Shown here: positions 16,016 through 23,917 of the stretch, in pieces
Position numbering within the stretch: position 1 is the first letter of the stretch
How the letters are laid out: every line of letters starts with the position of its first letter
Origin: an uncultured Bacteroidales bacterium
Lineage (GTDB): Bacteria; Bacteroidota; Bacteroidia; Bacteroidales; Paludibacteraceae
Assembly (NCBI GenBank): GCA_900542355.1
Contig: UQNE01000012.1
Span: forward strand, 1-64,000
Direction: 5' to 3'
DNA length: 64,000 bases
Program-made: the position numbers and the translations under genes
Notes under the pieces: model-generated
The model's database searches: none
The model's input: only the letters and a program-made list of their open reading frames with translations
What the model was told of the DNA's origin: nothing

Positions 16016-16537
16016 GGTACACCTTGGTATGATAATCAGCCGGATGGTATGGTATATATAAATAAGGTACTATATGCATACAAGGGGACTATGCCGCAAG
16101 GAACAAGCATAGTTGTCAAAGAAGGAACAATGTGCATTAGTGGTGGCGCTTTCGACTATTGCACGGGTCTGACCTCTATTACTATCCCCAACAGTGTAAC
16201 GACTATTGGAGATTATGCTTTCTATGGTTGCACGGGTCTGACCTCGGTCACTTGCTATGCCATAGAACCGCCAACTGTTGAGTATAATAATACTTTTGGG
16301 TGTGAAGAAGAGTCTATATCGCTGTATGTCCCTGAAAAGTCAGTGGAGAAATACAAAGCGACTGAGGTTTGGAAAGACTTTATGGAGATACTGCCTATCC
16401 AAAATACCGCTATCGACCAACCAACGCTGAACCCAACAGGCAATTCAACACAGAGTCGCAAGGTATTCCGTGACGGACAAGTGTATATCATTTGTGGCGA
16501 CAAGACCTATACCCTTACAGGTGCGGAAGTGAAGTAA
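16016..16537 (+). pseudogene. 3' part of the BspA-like gene, downstream of the in-frame stop
   Basis: Same frame as 14708-16015 with no frameshift. The codons right after TAG encode GTPWYDNQPDGMVYINKVLY, the same interruption module as in the first half, so the stop replaces one codon inside a conserved motif (AF-x-GTPWYD). Two more LRR units and a CYAIEPP-type cap follow, then RKVFRDGQVYIICGDKTYTL, which looks like a Bacteroidales C-terminal secretion or sorting tail. Without readthrough the protein loses that tail. A late start at the ATG at 16049 would lack a signal peptide, so this part is unlikely to be functional alone. Confidence 0.75.
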
Positions 16538-16554
16538 GAACGATGAATTGTTGT

Positions 16555-16600
16555 TATAGAGTTTCTATAGAATTCTTATAGAGTTCCTATAGTATTCCTA
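16555..16600. repeat. 11-bp tandem repeat (TATAGAGTTYC)
   Basis: Four 11-bp units of the type TATAGAGTTTC follow the LRR stop codon, then TATGCC. One of several unrelated 11-bp arrays in the window's spacers. Confidence 0.7.
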
Positions 16601-16675
16601 TGCCTCTCTGCGGTTGCTTACCCGATAGGACTTCTTTGCGTTCGGGATACGGCTTTTGAGAAAAGGAAATAAAAA

Positions 16676-16717
16676 AGCAGCCCCTCTCTTCGGGATTTCC
16701 GATAGAGGGGGGCTGCT
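16676..16717. terminator. Bidirectional terminator between the LRR gene and clpB
   Basis: AGCAGCCCCTCT at 16676-16687 pairs with AGAGGGGGGCTGCT at 16704-16717 with a two-G bulge. On the minus strand it is followed by a T run, fitting termination of clpB, and it also ends the convergent LRR gene. Confidence 0.85.
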
Positions 16718-16759
16718 CTATTTATTAGCCGCTTTGTCTGTATTTGAAACAAAGTGCTA

Positions 16760-18898
16760 TCAGTTTTTGAAGTGGAGTTCTCCGTCGCGGAGTTCGACTA
16801 TTACGGGGCGTTTGTTGTCCACCTTGCCCGCAATAATCTGCTTGCTCAGTTCGTTGAGTACGAGTCGTTGCAATGCACGCTTGACAGGACGGGCACCAAA
16901 CTGCGGGTCGTATCCCTCGCGGGCTATATAATCGATAGCATCGTCGGTTACGCGCAAGTCCACACCATTGGTAAGCAACATCTTGTGGATAGATGCAATC
17001 TGCAATCCGACAATCTCGCGTATCTGCTTTTGGTCGAGCGGCTTGAACATAATGATCTCATCTATACGGTTCAAGAACTCAGGGCGAATCGTCTGTCGTA
17101 ACATCTCCATTACTTGGTTGCGGGTGGTATCTTGGTCGATACCCTTCTCTTCGTTCTCTCGAATGAGTTGGCTGCCAAGGTTGGAGGTGAAGATTATCAG
17201 CGTATTCTTAAAGCTGACCGTTCGTCCTTTGTTGTCGGTGAGTCGGCCGTCGTCCAATACCTGCAAGAGGACATTGAATACATCGGGGTGCGCTTTCTCT
17301 ATCTCGTCGAACAAGACTACGCTATATGGTTTGCGTCGTATTGCTTCGGTGAGTTGTCCACCTTCGTCGTAGCCTACATATCCGGGAGGCGCACCGATGA
17401 GTCGAGTGGCTGAGAACTTCTCTTGATACTCCGACATATCTATACGGGTCATCATATTCTCATCGTCGAACAGATAGTCTGCCAACGCTTTTGCCAACTC
17501 GGTCTTACCGACACCGGTGGTACCCAAGAATATGAACGAACCTATCGGGCGTTTAGGATCTTGCAATCCGGCACGGCTACGGCGAATAGCATCGCTGACA
17601 GCCTCAATGGCCTCGTCTTGACCTACGACACGCTTGTGGAGTTCTTCCTCCAAGTGTAGCAGTTTGTCGCGCTCTGACTGCATCATCTTTGTTATGGGGA
17701 TACCTGTCCAGCGGGCTACTACTTCGGCTATATCATCCTCGTCCACTTCCTCTTTGATCATGCTTTCACCTGACATCGAGTGTAGGGCGTCTTGTGCGGC
17801 TTTGATGTTCGCCTCGGCTTGCTGAATCTTGCCATAGCGTATCTCGGCTACTTTGCCGTAGTTGCCTTCGCGCTCCGCAACTTCAGCCTCGTGCTTCATC
17901 TCCTCGATGTGCGCTTTCTCGTTTTGGATAGTAGCAACATAGCCTTTCTCCTTATCCCAACGCGCTTCCATCTCAGAAGACTGTGCTTTGAGGGTCCTAA
18001 GTTGCTCTTCGATACCTTTCAGTTTCTCGGTATCGTTTTCACGCTTAATTGCCTCGCGCTCAATCTCGAGTTGCTTAATCTGACGGTCGAGGTTATCCAA
18101 CTCCTCCGGCTTAGAGTCCACTTCCAAACGCAGTTTAGCAGCAGCCTCATCGACGAGGTCGATAGCCTTATCGGGGAGGTAACGGTCGGTAATGTATCGT
18201 GTAGAGAGCGTAACGGCGGCGATGAGTGCATCATCCTTGATACGCACTTTGTGGTGTGTCTCGTAGCGCTCTTTGAGTCCACGGAGGATACTGATTGTAG
18301 CGGCCTCATCAGGTTCGTCCACCATGACTACTTGGAATCGGCGTTCGAGTGCCTTATCCTCTTCAAAGTACTTTTGGTACTCATCGAGTGTGGTAGCACC
18401 GATAGCCCGTAGTTCGCCTCGTGCCAGTGCCGGCTTGAGGATGTTGGCAGCGTCCATTGCACCGCTTGACTTTCCTGCCCCGACCAAGGTATGAATCTCA
18501 TCGATGAACAGGATTATCTCGCCAGCAGCGGCAACGACCTCATTGATAACGCCTTTGAGTCGCTCCTCGAACTCACCTTGGTACTTAGCACCTGCGATGA
18601 GTGCACCCATATCGAGGGAGTAGATTTGTTTCTTCTTCAGGTTCTCGGGGACATCGCCTCTGACGATACGATGTGCCAATCCCTCGACGATAGCCGTTTT
18701 ACCCACACCGGGCTCGCCTATCAGAATAGGGTTGTTCTTGGTGCGTCGGCTAAGAATTTGCAGCACACGACGAATCTCGTCGTCCCGTCCAATCACGGGG
18801 TCGAGTTTACCTTGTTGCGCCCGTTCGCAAAGGTTGATAGCGAACTTCTGCAGGTTCTCGTTCTGCTGATTGGTGTTGTTGTAGTTGTTATTATTCAT
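16760..18898 (-). CDS. clpB: ClpB disaggregase lacking the N-terminal domain
   Basis: 712 residues against about 860 for full ClpB. ClpB is a hexameric AAA+ chaperone that pulls proteins out of aggregates with DnaK. Both ATPase modules are complete: Walker A GEPGVGKT at 61-68 and GTTGVGKT near 460, VIGRDDEIRR, and the C-terminal GARPVKRALQ. The long coiled-coil M domain between them is intact. The ~150-residue substrate-binding N-domain is missing; instead the protein starts MNNNNYNNTNQQNENLQKFA. The start at 18898 is well supported by AAGGAG 9 nt upstream. The frame is open farther upstream but encodes no N-domain. It resembles the short ClpB isoform made by internal starts elsewhere, but here it is the only form. 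Confidence 0.95.
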   Translation of the reverse strand: MNNNNYNNTNQQNENLQKFAINLCERAQQGKLDPVIGRDDEIRRVLQILSRRTKNNPILIGEPGVGKTAIVEGLAHRIVRGDVPENLKKKQIYSLDMGALIAGAKYQGEFEERLKGVINEVVAAAGEIILFIDEIHTLVGAGKSSGAMDAANILKPALARGELRAIGATTLDEYQKYFEEDKALERRFQVVMVDEPDEAATISILRGLKERYETHHKVRIKDDALIAAVTLSTRYITDRYLPDKAIDLVDEAAAKLRLEVDSKPEELDNLDRQIKQLEIEREAIKRENDTEKLKGIEEQLRTLKAQSSEMEARWDKEKGYVATIQNEKAHIEEMKHEAEVAEREGNYGKVAEIRYGKIQQAEANIKAAQDALHSMSGESMIKEEVDEDDIAEVVARWTGIPITKMMQSERDKLLHLEEELHKRVVGQDEAIEAVSDAIRRSRAGLQDPKRPIGSFIFLGTTGVGKTELAKALADYLFDDENMMTRIDMSEYQEKFSATRLIGAPPGYVGYDEGGQLTEAIRRKPYSVVLFDEIEKAHPDVFNVLLQVLDDGRLTDNKGRTVSFKNTLIIFTSNLGSQLIRENEEKGIDQDTTRNQVMEMLRQTIRPEFLNRIDEIIMFKPLDQKQIREIVGLQIASIHKMLLTNGVDLRVTDDAIDYIAREGYDPQFGARPVKRALQRLVLNELSKQIIAGKVDNKRPVIVELRDGELHFKN

Positions 18899-19028
18899 AG
18901 TTAAAATCTCCTTTCTTTGTTTAGGTGTTGTGCTTCTTCTAATGTGAATCGGCTCAACGCTTGACACTCCAAATAGCGCAAAATATGTACCATAAGCGAT
19001 AATACTGACAAAATGGCAGAATAATGCG

Positions 19029-19189
19029 ATCTCCCCAAGCCCCTCCAAAGGAGGGGATGTGCAGAGCGAGAGTAAAAGAATGCGTGATTCAATGCATAAT
19101 GCATAATTAAGAATGCATAATGCATAGTATTTATGCCGTAATTTGGTCTTTGATTCTTCGGAGGTGGTTCGGAGGTGATTCGGAGAATG
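19029..19189. repeat. Mixed intergenic repeats upstream of clpB
   Basis: 19029-19056 carries CTCCCCAAGCCCCTCC and its AAAGGAGGGG inverted part. 19088-19125 carries ATGCATAATGCATAAT units also found near 2300, 12090, 12420 and 19200. 19154-19189 carries three 11-bp TTCGGAGGTGR units. No gene is recognised between 18899 and 19328. Confidence 0.65.
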
Positions 19190-19269
19190 CCTTACAATGC
19201 ATAATGCATGTGTCGTCCTGAAAAAGGTTGACCAAATTGTGGCTTAAGTAGGGATGTTGGTTGACTCTG

Positions 19270-19301
19270 CTTGCATAATCAGAAAAAAAGCAGTAACTTT
19301 G
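19270..19301 (+). promoter_or_regulatory. Bacteroidetes-type promoter of the hemerythrin operon
   Basis: TTG at 19271-19273, 20 nt, then TAACTTTG at 19294-19301. It probably drives the six-gene run from 19329 to 26476. Confidence 0.8.
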
Positions 19302-19328
19302 CAGTCGATATTAGAAAGATATACTAAG

Positions 19329-20210
19329 ATGCATAGACTACAAGATAAGATGTGCGAACTGATGGCCAAAGAACCCGATGCCATACGAGTCATCAGTCGC
19401 TTTGGTCTATCGATGGGCGTTGGGGAAAAGACCATCGAAGAAGTATGCCGCGAGCATGGTGTACACTGTGCGACATTTTTGGCAGTAGTGAACTATAAGA
19501 CTGACCATGTGGCAGATATAAAGCCCGAAGAAGTGGACTTAGACACGCTGCGTATGTACTTGCGCAATGCACATGCGTATTTCATCGATTTTCAATTACC
19601 GCGCATCCGTAGAGACTTGATAGAGGCTATCAATCCCGCCGATACGACCAGTCAGATACCTATGCTGATACTACGATTCTACGATGAGTATGTACAGGAG
19701 ATACGCACCCATATCGAGCATGAGAACGAGGGGATATGGGAGCAACACGCACAAGATGACCAGAACATCACGACTAAGTTCTCGGAGATAAAGAACTTGA
19801 TTATCAAGTACTACCCGAGCGAGACGAGCGATGTGAAACATACCTACGCCATCATCAGCGTGATGAATGACCTCTTCGACATAGAGCAAGACTTCTCCAC
19901 CCATTGTGCCATAGAAGACGATATATTGACTCCTGCGATAGAATTGGATAAGAAATGCCAGAGCGCAGCAAAAAGCGATGAGGCACAGGCTACGGAAGGA
20001 CTGAGCGAACGGGAGAAAGATGTGCTGATACAATTAGTGAAAGGGCTGAGCAACAAGGAGATAGCCGATGTACTCTGTATATCTACCCATACGGTAATCA
20101 CTCACCGCAAGAACATCACACGCAAACTCAATATCCACTCGACGGCAGGACTGACTATCTATGCCATTGTAAACCACCTTGTGGACATAGAGCAACTGCA
20201 AACACTATAA
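19329..20210 (+). CDS. Hemerythrin-like (RIC/ScdA type) domain fused to a LuxR helix-turn-helix
   Basis: 293 residues. Residues ~1-60 resemble the ScdA N-terminal helical domain (PDAIRVISRFGLSMGVG, KTIEEVC). Residues ~75-210 carry metal ligands of a hemerythrin HHE fold: NAHAYFIDFQLPRIR, IRTHIEHENEGIW and STHCAIEDDIL. The C-terminal ~65 residues are a LuxR/GerE HTH (LSEREKDVLIQLVKGLSNKEIADVL, HTVITHRKNITRKL). RIC proteins repair Fe-S clusters and sense NO or redox state, so the fusion is best read as a di-iron NO/O2-responsive transcription factor; that role is inference. I start at ATG 19329 because the promoter overlaps the longer frame. The next gene begins 7 nt after the stop. Confidence 0.85.
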   Translation: MHRLQDKMCELMAKEPDAIRVISRFGLSMGVGEKTIEEVCREHGVHCATFLAVVNYKTDHVADIKPEEVDLDTLRMYLRNAHAYFIDFQLPRIRRDLIEAINPADTTSQIPMLILRFYDEYVQEIRTHIEHENEGIWEQHAQDDQNITTKFSEIKNLIIKYYPSETSDVKHTYAIISVMNDLFDIEQDFSTHCAIEDDILTPAIELDKKCQSAAKSDEAQATEGLSEREKDVLIQLVKGLSNKEIADVLCISTHTVITHRKNITRKLNIHSTAGLTIYAIVNHLVDIEQLQTL

Positions 20211-20217
20211 CCGAATT

Positions 20218-21840
20218 ATGCTTCGACGCGTAGAGAAATATATCCGCGACCAACGATTGCTAGCAAAAGGCGACCGTGTGCTGGTATGCATAAGCGGCGG
20301 AGCAGACAGCGTAGCCCTACTGGATGTACTACACAGGGCGGGTTATGCGTGTGTGGCAGCACATTGCAACTTCCACCTACGCGGGGAAGAGAGCATGCGC
20401 GATGAGCGGTTTGTACGCACGCTATGCGAGCAGATGGGAGTGAGGTTGCTGGTGCGCGATTTCGATACCTTGGACTACGCTCGCACTAATCGATTGGGGA
20501 TAGAGGTAGCGGCGCGCAACTTACGCTACGATTGGTTTGGGGAAGCGGCACAAGCAGAACATTGCCAAGCCATAGCCGTAGCACACCACCAAAACGACCA
20601 AGCCGAGACGATACTGATGAACCTGCTGCGAGGCACGGGGATAAGAGGACTATGCGGTATGCGACCGATAGCCAATAACCCATTACACCCGGACGGCATA
20701 AAGGTGATACGCCCATTGCTCTGCACGACACGCGATTACATAGAGTACTACCTAAAGAGCAAACGGCACCTCGAATGGGTAACCGACTCAACCAACGCAG
20801 ATACAGCGATAGCACGCAATGCCATCCGTGCGGAGTTGGCACAATGCAGCAAAGCCGAGATAGAGAATATCGCCCACACGGCAGAGTACCTGCAAGGCTA
20901 TGTAGATATGATAGAAGGAAAAGATACACGCGAAGCGGGTATAGCAAGACTATACGAGCAACTTCGCGAGTATAAATTCCCCGAAATAGAAAAGATATAT
21001 GAGGCGTTGCAACGCGGGGAAGGCGGCAAGACATTCTATGCACCGAACCATACTGCGACCATCAAACGACGCAAACTGATGATAGAAGAGCGACCCGAAA
21101 TGATACGATTGGGCATCATAGGTTATCCGCTGGAACATAGTTTCTCAGCACGATACTTTGCGGAAAAGTTCCAACGCGAGCATATACGCGGTGAGTATCG
21201 GCTCTACCCGCTCGCACCCGATGCGTTTGAGCGCACGGGCGAAAGCGAATCGGAGGTAGAGAGATTGCTCAACACATTAGACGGACTGAACATTACCTAC
21301 CCTTATAAAGAGAAAATCATCCATTATTTGGAGCGATTGGATGAGACGGCACAAGCCATAGGAGCCGTGAATGTAGTATGCGGCAAAACCGGCTACAACA
21401 CGGATTGTATCGGATTTATGGAAGCCTTACGCCCACTACTATTGCCGACGGACAAGCAAGCCTTAGTATTGGGTACGGGCGGTGCCGCCAAGGCGGTGAT
21501 GTACGGACTAAGGCAGTTGGGAATAGGCTATATGGTAGTGAGCCGCACACCCAAAACGGGACAACTGACCTACGCAGACCTAAACGAAGAGACGATACAG
21601 GCACATAGTATCATTATCAACTGCACTCCGCTAGGGATGTTGCCCAATATAGATACTTGTCCCGACCTACCCTACTCGCTGCTGACCGACCGACATCTGC
21701 TCTTCGATTGTGTGTACAACCCCGCAGAGACTCTGTTCCTCCACAAAGGACGGCAGCAAGGGACACGCACCAGCAACGGATTGCAAATGCTCTACGGGCA
21801 AGCCGAAGCCGCATGGAAAATATGGAGGGGCGGCAAGTAA
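20218..21840 (+). CDS. tilS-aroE: Fusion of tRNA(Ile)-lysidine synthase (TilS) and shikimate dehydrogenase (AroE)
   Basis: 540 residues in one open frame. Residues 1-~290 are TilS: the PP-loop SGGADSVAL at 26-34, HCNFHLRGEES, and AVAHHQNDQAET, which modify C34 of tRNA-Ile to lysidine. The usual C-terminal ~130 residues of Bacteroidetes TilS are absent. From Met295 the rest is a complete AroE (246 residues): GIIGYPLEHSFSARYF with His307 and Ser308, NITYPYKEKI with the catalytic Lys, GYNTDCIGF with the catalytic Asp, and the NADP loop LGTGGAAKAV. AroE reduces 3-dehydroshikimate. The join is at about nt 21100 (RPEMIRLGIIG). A separate start there is possible since Met295 is an AroE-like start, but no stop codon separates the halves. 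Confidence 0.93.
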   Translation: MLRRVEKYIRDQRLLAKGDRVLVCISGGADSVALLDVLHRAGYACVAAHCNFHLRGEESMRDERFVRTLCEQMGVRLLVRDFDTLDYARTNRLGIEVAARNLRYDWFGEAAQAEHCQAIAVAHHQNDQAETILMNLLRGTGIRGLCGMRPIANNPLHPDGIKVIRPLLCTTRDYIEYYLKSKRHLEWVTDSTNADTAIARNAIRAELAQCSKAEIENIAHTAEYLQGYVDMIEGKDTREAGIARLYEQLREYKFPEIEKIYEALQRGEGGKTFYAPNHTATIKRRKLMIEERPEMIRLGIIGYPLEHSFSARYFAEKFQREHIRGEYRLYPLAPDAFERTGESESEVERLLNTLDGLNITYPYKEKIIHYLERLDETAQAIGAVNVVCGKTGYNTDCIGFMEALRPLLLPTDKQALVLGTGGAAKAVMYGLRQLGIGYMVVSRTPKTGQLTYADLNEETIQAHSIIINCTPLGMLPNIDTCPDLPYSLLTDRHLLFDCVYNPAETLFLHKGRQQGTRTSNGLQMLYGQAEAAWKIWRGGK

Positions 21841-21872
21841 GAATTATGAATTTTGAATTAAGAATTATGAAT

Positions 21873-22934
21873 ATGAAACGACTGACAACAGCACTCTTGG
21901 GATTAGGCATCATGCTGACAGTTTCGGCACAGACCGTGCAAGAGAACGAGATGGCAATAGTATATTATATGCCTGAAAATCAACTCGTATTCGATGTAGA
22001 ATATACCGAAGAGGTATTAGAAGCAGGTCCATTCTTTCTGTTCGCAGAGAAGTATTTAGGTACGGACGATGTAATAGAGCAGAATCAGACCATCTACCAC
22101 TTGACCGGTGTGCGCACAGCGGTGGCTACCCAGGCTGACTATAGCAGAGCCTACAAAGTGGTACCGGAAAAAGAGATGCAAATGCAACTGCTTTCGCTCA
22201 CCAAAGACGGGTTGCTATACGGATATAATGTATGCCAACCGACGAAATCTCACACTAAGAAAACCGAGAAAGAAGAGCGTCTGCGCCCAAAGCGTGCAAA
22301 GGTAATGCCATTGTTTGAGGAACAAATAATAGCCCCCACGCTGCAACAGAAAGCCGAAGGCGTTGCTAAACAAATCTACCGCATACGGGAAACACGCCTA
22401 TACATATTGAGTGGTGAGATAGACCATGCACCTGCCGACGGAAAGGCTATGGAGTTGGTACTTAAAGAACTGGATAAACAAGAGCGACAACTAACCGAAC
22501 TCTTTACCGGCAAACGCACTATCAAACGATTGCATAAACGCTTGACCTATATCCCCAGCAGGAGCGAGGAATATGCACTGCTTTACTTCTCGGAAGATAA
22601 CGGAATAACGACCGAAGAAGACGCAAGCGGCAGTCCGTTGCTGCTGACGATAGTGGCACACAAACAGGTGAAGACGGCAGGTAGTCAGCCGGATAAGAAA
22701 GCCCCACAACCCTCGCAGATATACTACAACCTGCCCGGTTCGGCAGACTATGCCGTAACCTACCAAGACCAAGTATTAGCCGAGAAAAGCCTGCCGATTG
22801 CACAATTTGGTGTAGCAATGCCATTGGCTCGCAGTCTATTCACCGGCAGTGTACTACCGCAGATAGTACTCAACACGCAGACGGGCAACATACAAACGAT
22901 AGCAACAGAACCGGAAAGCAATACCAGCAAATAG
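21873..22934 (+). CDS. DUF4831 family exported protein
   Basis: 353 residues from ATG 21873. A signal peptide is clear (MKRLTTALLGLGIMLTVSAQ, cleavage near SAQ-T). The mature protein begins VQENEMAIVYYMPENQLVF and contains YHLTGVRT and KEMQMQLLSLTKDGLLYGYN, characteristic of DUF4831 in Bacteroidetes; function unknown. Residues ~245-265 contain a two-motif QVKTAGSQPDKKAPQPSQIY stretch. The frame opens at 21657 inside aroE, but I use 21873 for the signal peptide. The ATG sits in a short AATTATGAATTTTGAATT repeat that covers the gap after aroE. It is cotranscribed with the neighbours. Confidence 0.85.
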   Translation: MKRLTTALLGLGIMLTVSAQTVQENEMAIVYYMPENQLVFDVEYTEEVLEAGPFFLFAEKYLGTDDVIEQNQTIYHLTGVRTAVATQADYSRAYKVVPEKEMQMQLLSLTKDGLLYGYNVCQPTKSHTKKTEKEERLRPKRAKVMPLFEEQIIAPTLQQKAEGVAKQIYRIRETRLYILSGEIDHAPADGKAMELVLKELDKQERQLTELFTGKRTIKRLHKRLTYIPSRSEEYALLYFSEDNGITTEEDASGSPLLLTIVAHKQVKTAGSQPDKKAPQPSQIYYNLPGSADYAVTYQDQVLAEKSLPIAQFGVAMPLARSLFTGSVLPQIVLNTQTGNIQTIATEPESNTSK

Positions 22935-22995
22935 ACGACGGTTCTTATAGACGGGGCAGATTGCCGGCAACGGATAACGAAGATACAAATAAGGT

Positions 22996-23913
22996 ATGAC
23001 ATTTCGCAGAACACTACTCACTTTGCTGCTTGCGTGTACGATGTACGGAGCATACGCACAGGAAATCAACTGCACGGTAACCATCAACTCAGACCAAGTG
23101 CCGGGTAGCAACAAGTCGGTTTTCAACACATTGCAGACATCGATAGAGGAATATATGAACCAAAATCGATGGACAAATATGACCTTCTCAGCCAAAGAGA
23201 AGATAGAATGCAGTATGATGATCATCGTTAAATCGGTATCGGACAACGCCTTTACATGCGAAATGCAGTTGCAGAGCCGACGCCCCGTGTACAACACGAC
23301 CTACACGACACCGCTCATCAACTTCAAAGACAACAATTTCAACTTTACCTATCAAGAGTTCGACCGATTGGAATACCAGCAAAACCAATTCACCACTAAT
23401 CTGACAGCGATGTTGGCCTACTACTGCTATCTAATCATCGGCTATGATATGGATTCGTTCTCTCGCTTGGGCGGAACACCATACTTTCAGGCTTGCGAAG
23501 ACATTGTGTCTGCCTGCCAATCAGCCTCGATGGAAAGCTTGGAGCAGAAAGGTTGGTTGGCCTTTGACAGCAATCGCAACCGCTATGCGCTCATCAACAA
23601 CCTAATGGACGAGGCATTCAGAAAGTATAGAGAGTATTTCTACGAATACCACCGCTTGGGCTTAGACGAGATGCAAGCCAATGTAGCCAACGGAAGGGCG
23701 CGTATAGCCAACGGCATAAGTGTGCTACGCGATGCCAACCGCGCACGGCCTGCCACCTTTGTGGTAAACGCCTTCTTAGACGCTAAGTCGGACGAGTTGG
23801 TGAACATATTTCAAAAAGGTACGGACGCCGAGAAGAAATCGGTATATGAGATACTGATAGATGTGGATCCGACACGCCAATCAACCTACGACAAAATAAC
23901 CGCCAACAACTAA
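22996..23913 (+). CDS. porD: DUF4835 / PorD-like type IX secretion accessory protein
   Basis: 305 residues. A signal peptide (MTFRRTLLTLLLACTMYGAY) is followed at AQEINCTVTINSDQVPGSNKS by the DUF4835 start. Later segments FKDNNFNFTYQEFDRLEYQQ, LTAMLAYYCYLIIGYDMDSF and GGTPYFQACEDIV fit the family throughout, and the length is normal. DUF4835 is the family that RefSeq names PorD of the type IX secretion system, a periplasmic or outer-membrane accessory factor for exporting proteins with C-terminal sorting domains; I rely on memory for that link. It fits the LRR protein at 14.7 kb with a sorting-like tail. It lies between DUF4831 and a glycosyltransferase in one operon. Confidence 0.8.
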   Translation: MTFRRTLLTLLLACTMYGAYAQEINCTVTINSDQVPGSNKSVFNTLQTSIEEYMNQNRWTNMTFSAKEKIECSMMIIVKSVSDNAFTCEMQLQSRRPVYNTTYTTPLINFKDNNFNFTYQEFDRLEYQQNQFTTNLTAMLAYYCYLIIGYDMDSFSRLGGTPYFQACEDIVSACQSASMESLEQKGWLAFDSNRNRYALINNLMDEAFRKYREYFYEYHRLGLDEMQANVANGRARIANGISVLRDANRARPATFVVNAFLDAKSDELVNIFQKGTDAEKKSVYEILIDVDPTRQSTYDKITANN

Positions 23914-23917
23914 CAAT

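Noticed and set aside
18899..19048. N-terminal extension of ClpB in the open frame
   Set aside because: The extra residues are hydrophobic and unrelated to Clp_N, and a strong ribosome-binding site precedes 18898.
19029..19056. Operator site for clpB
   Set aside because: The same CCTCCCCAAGCC element is found at 9226, so it is a dispersed repeat.
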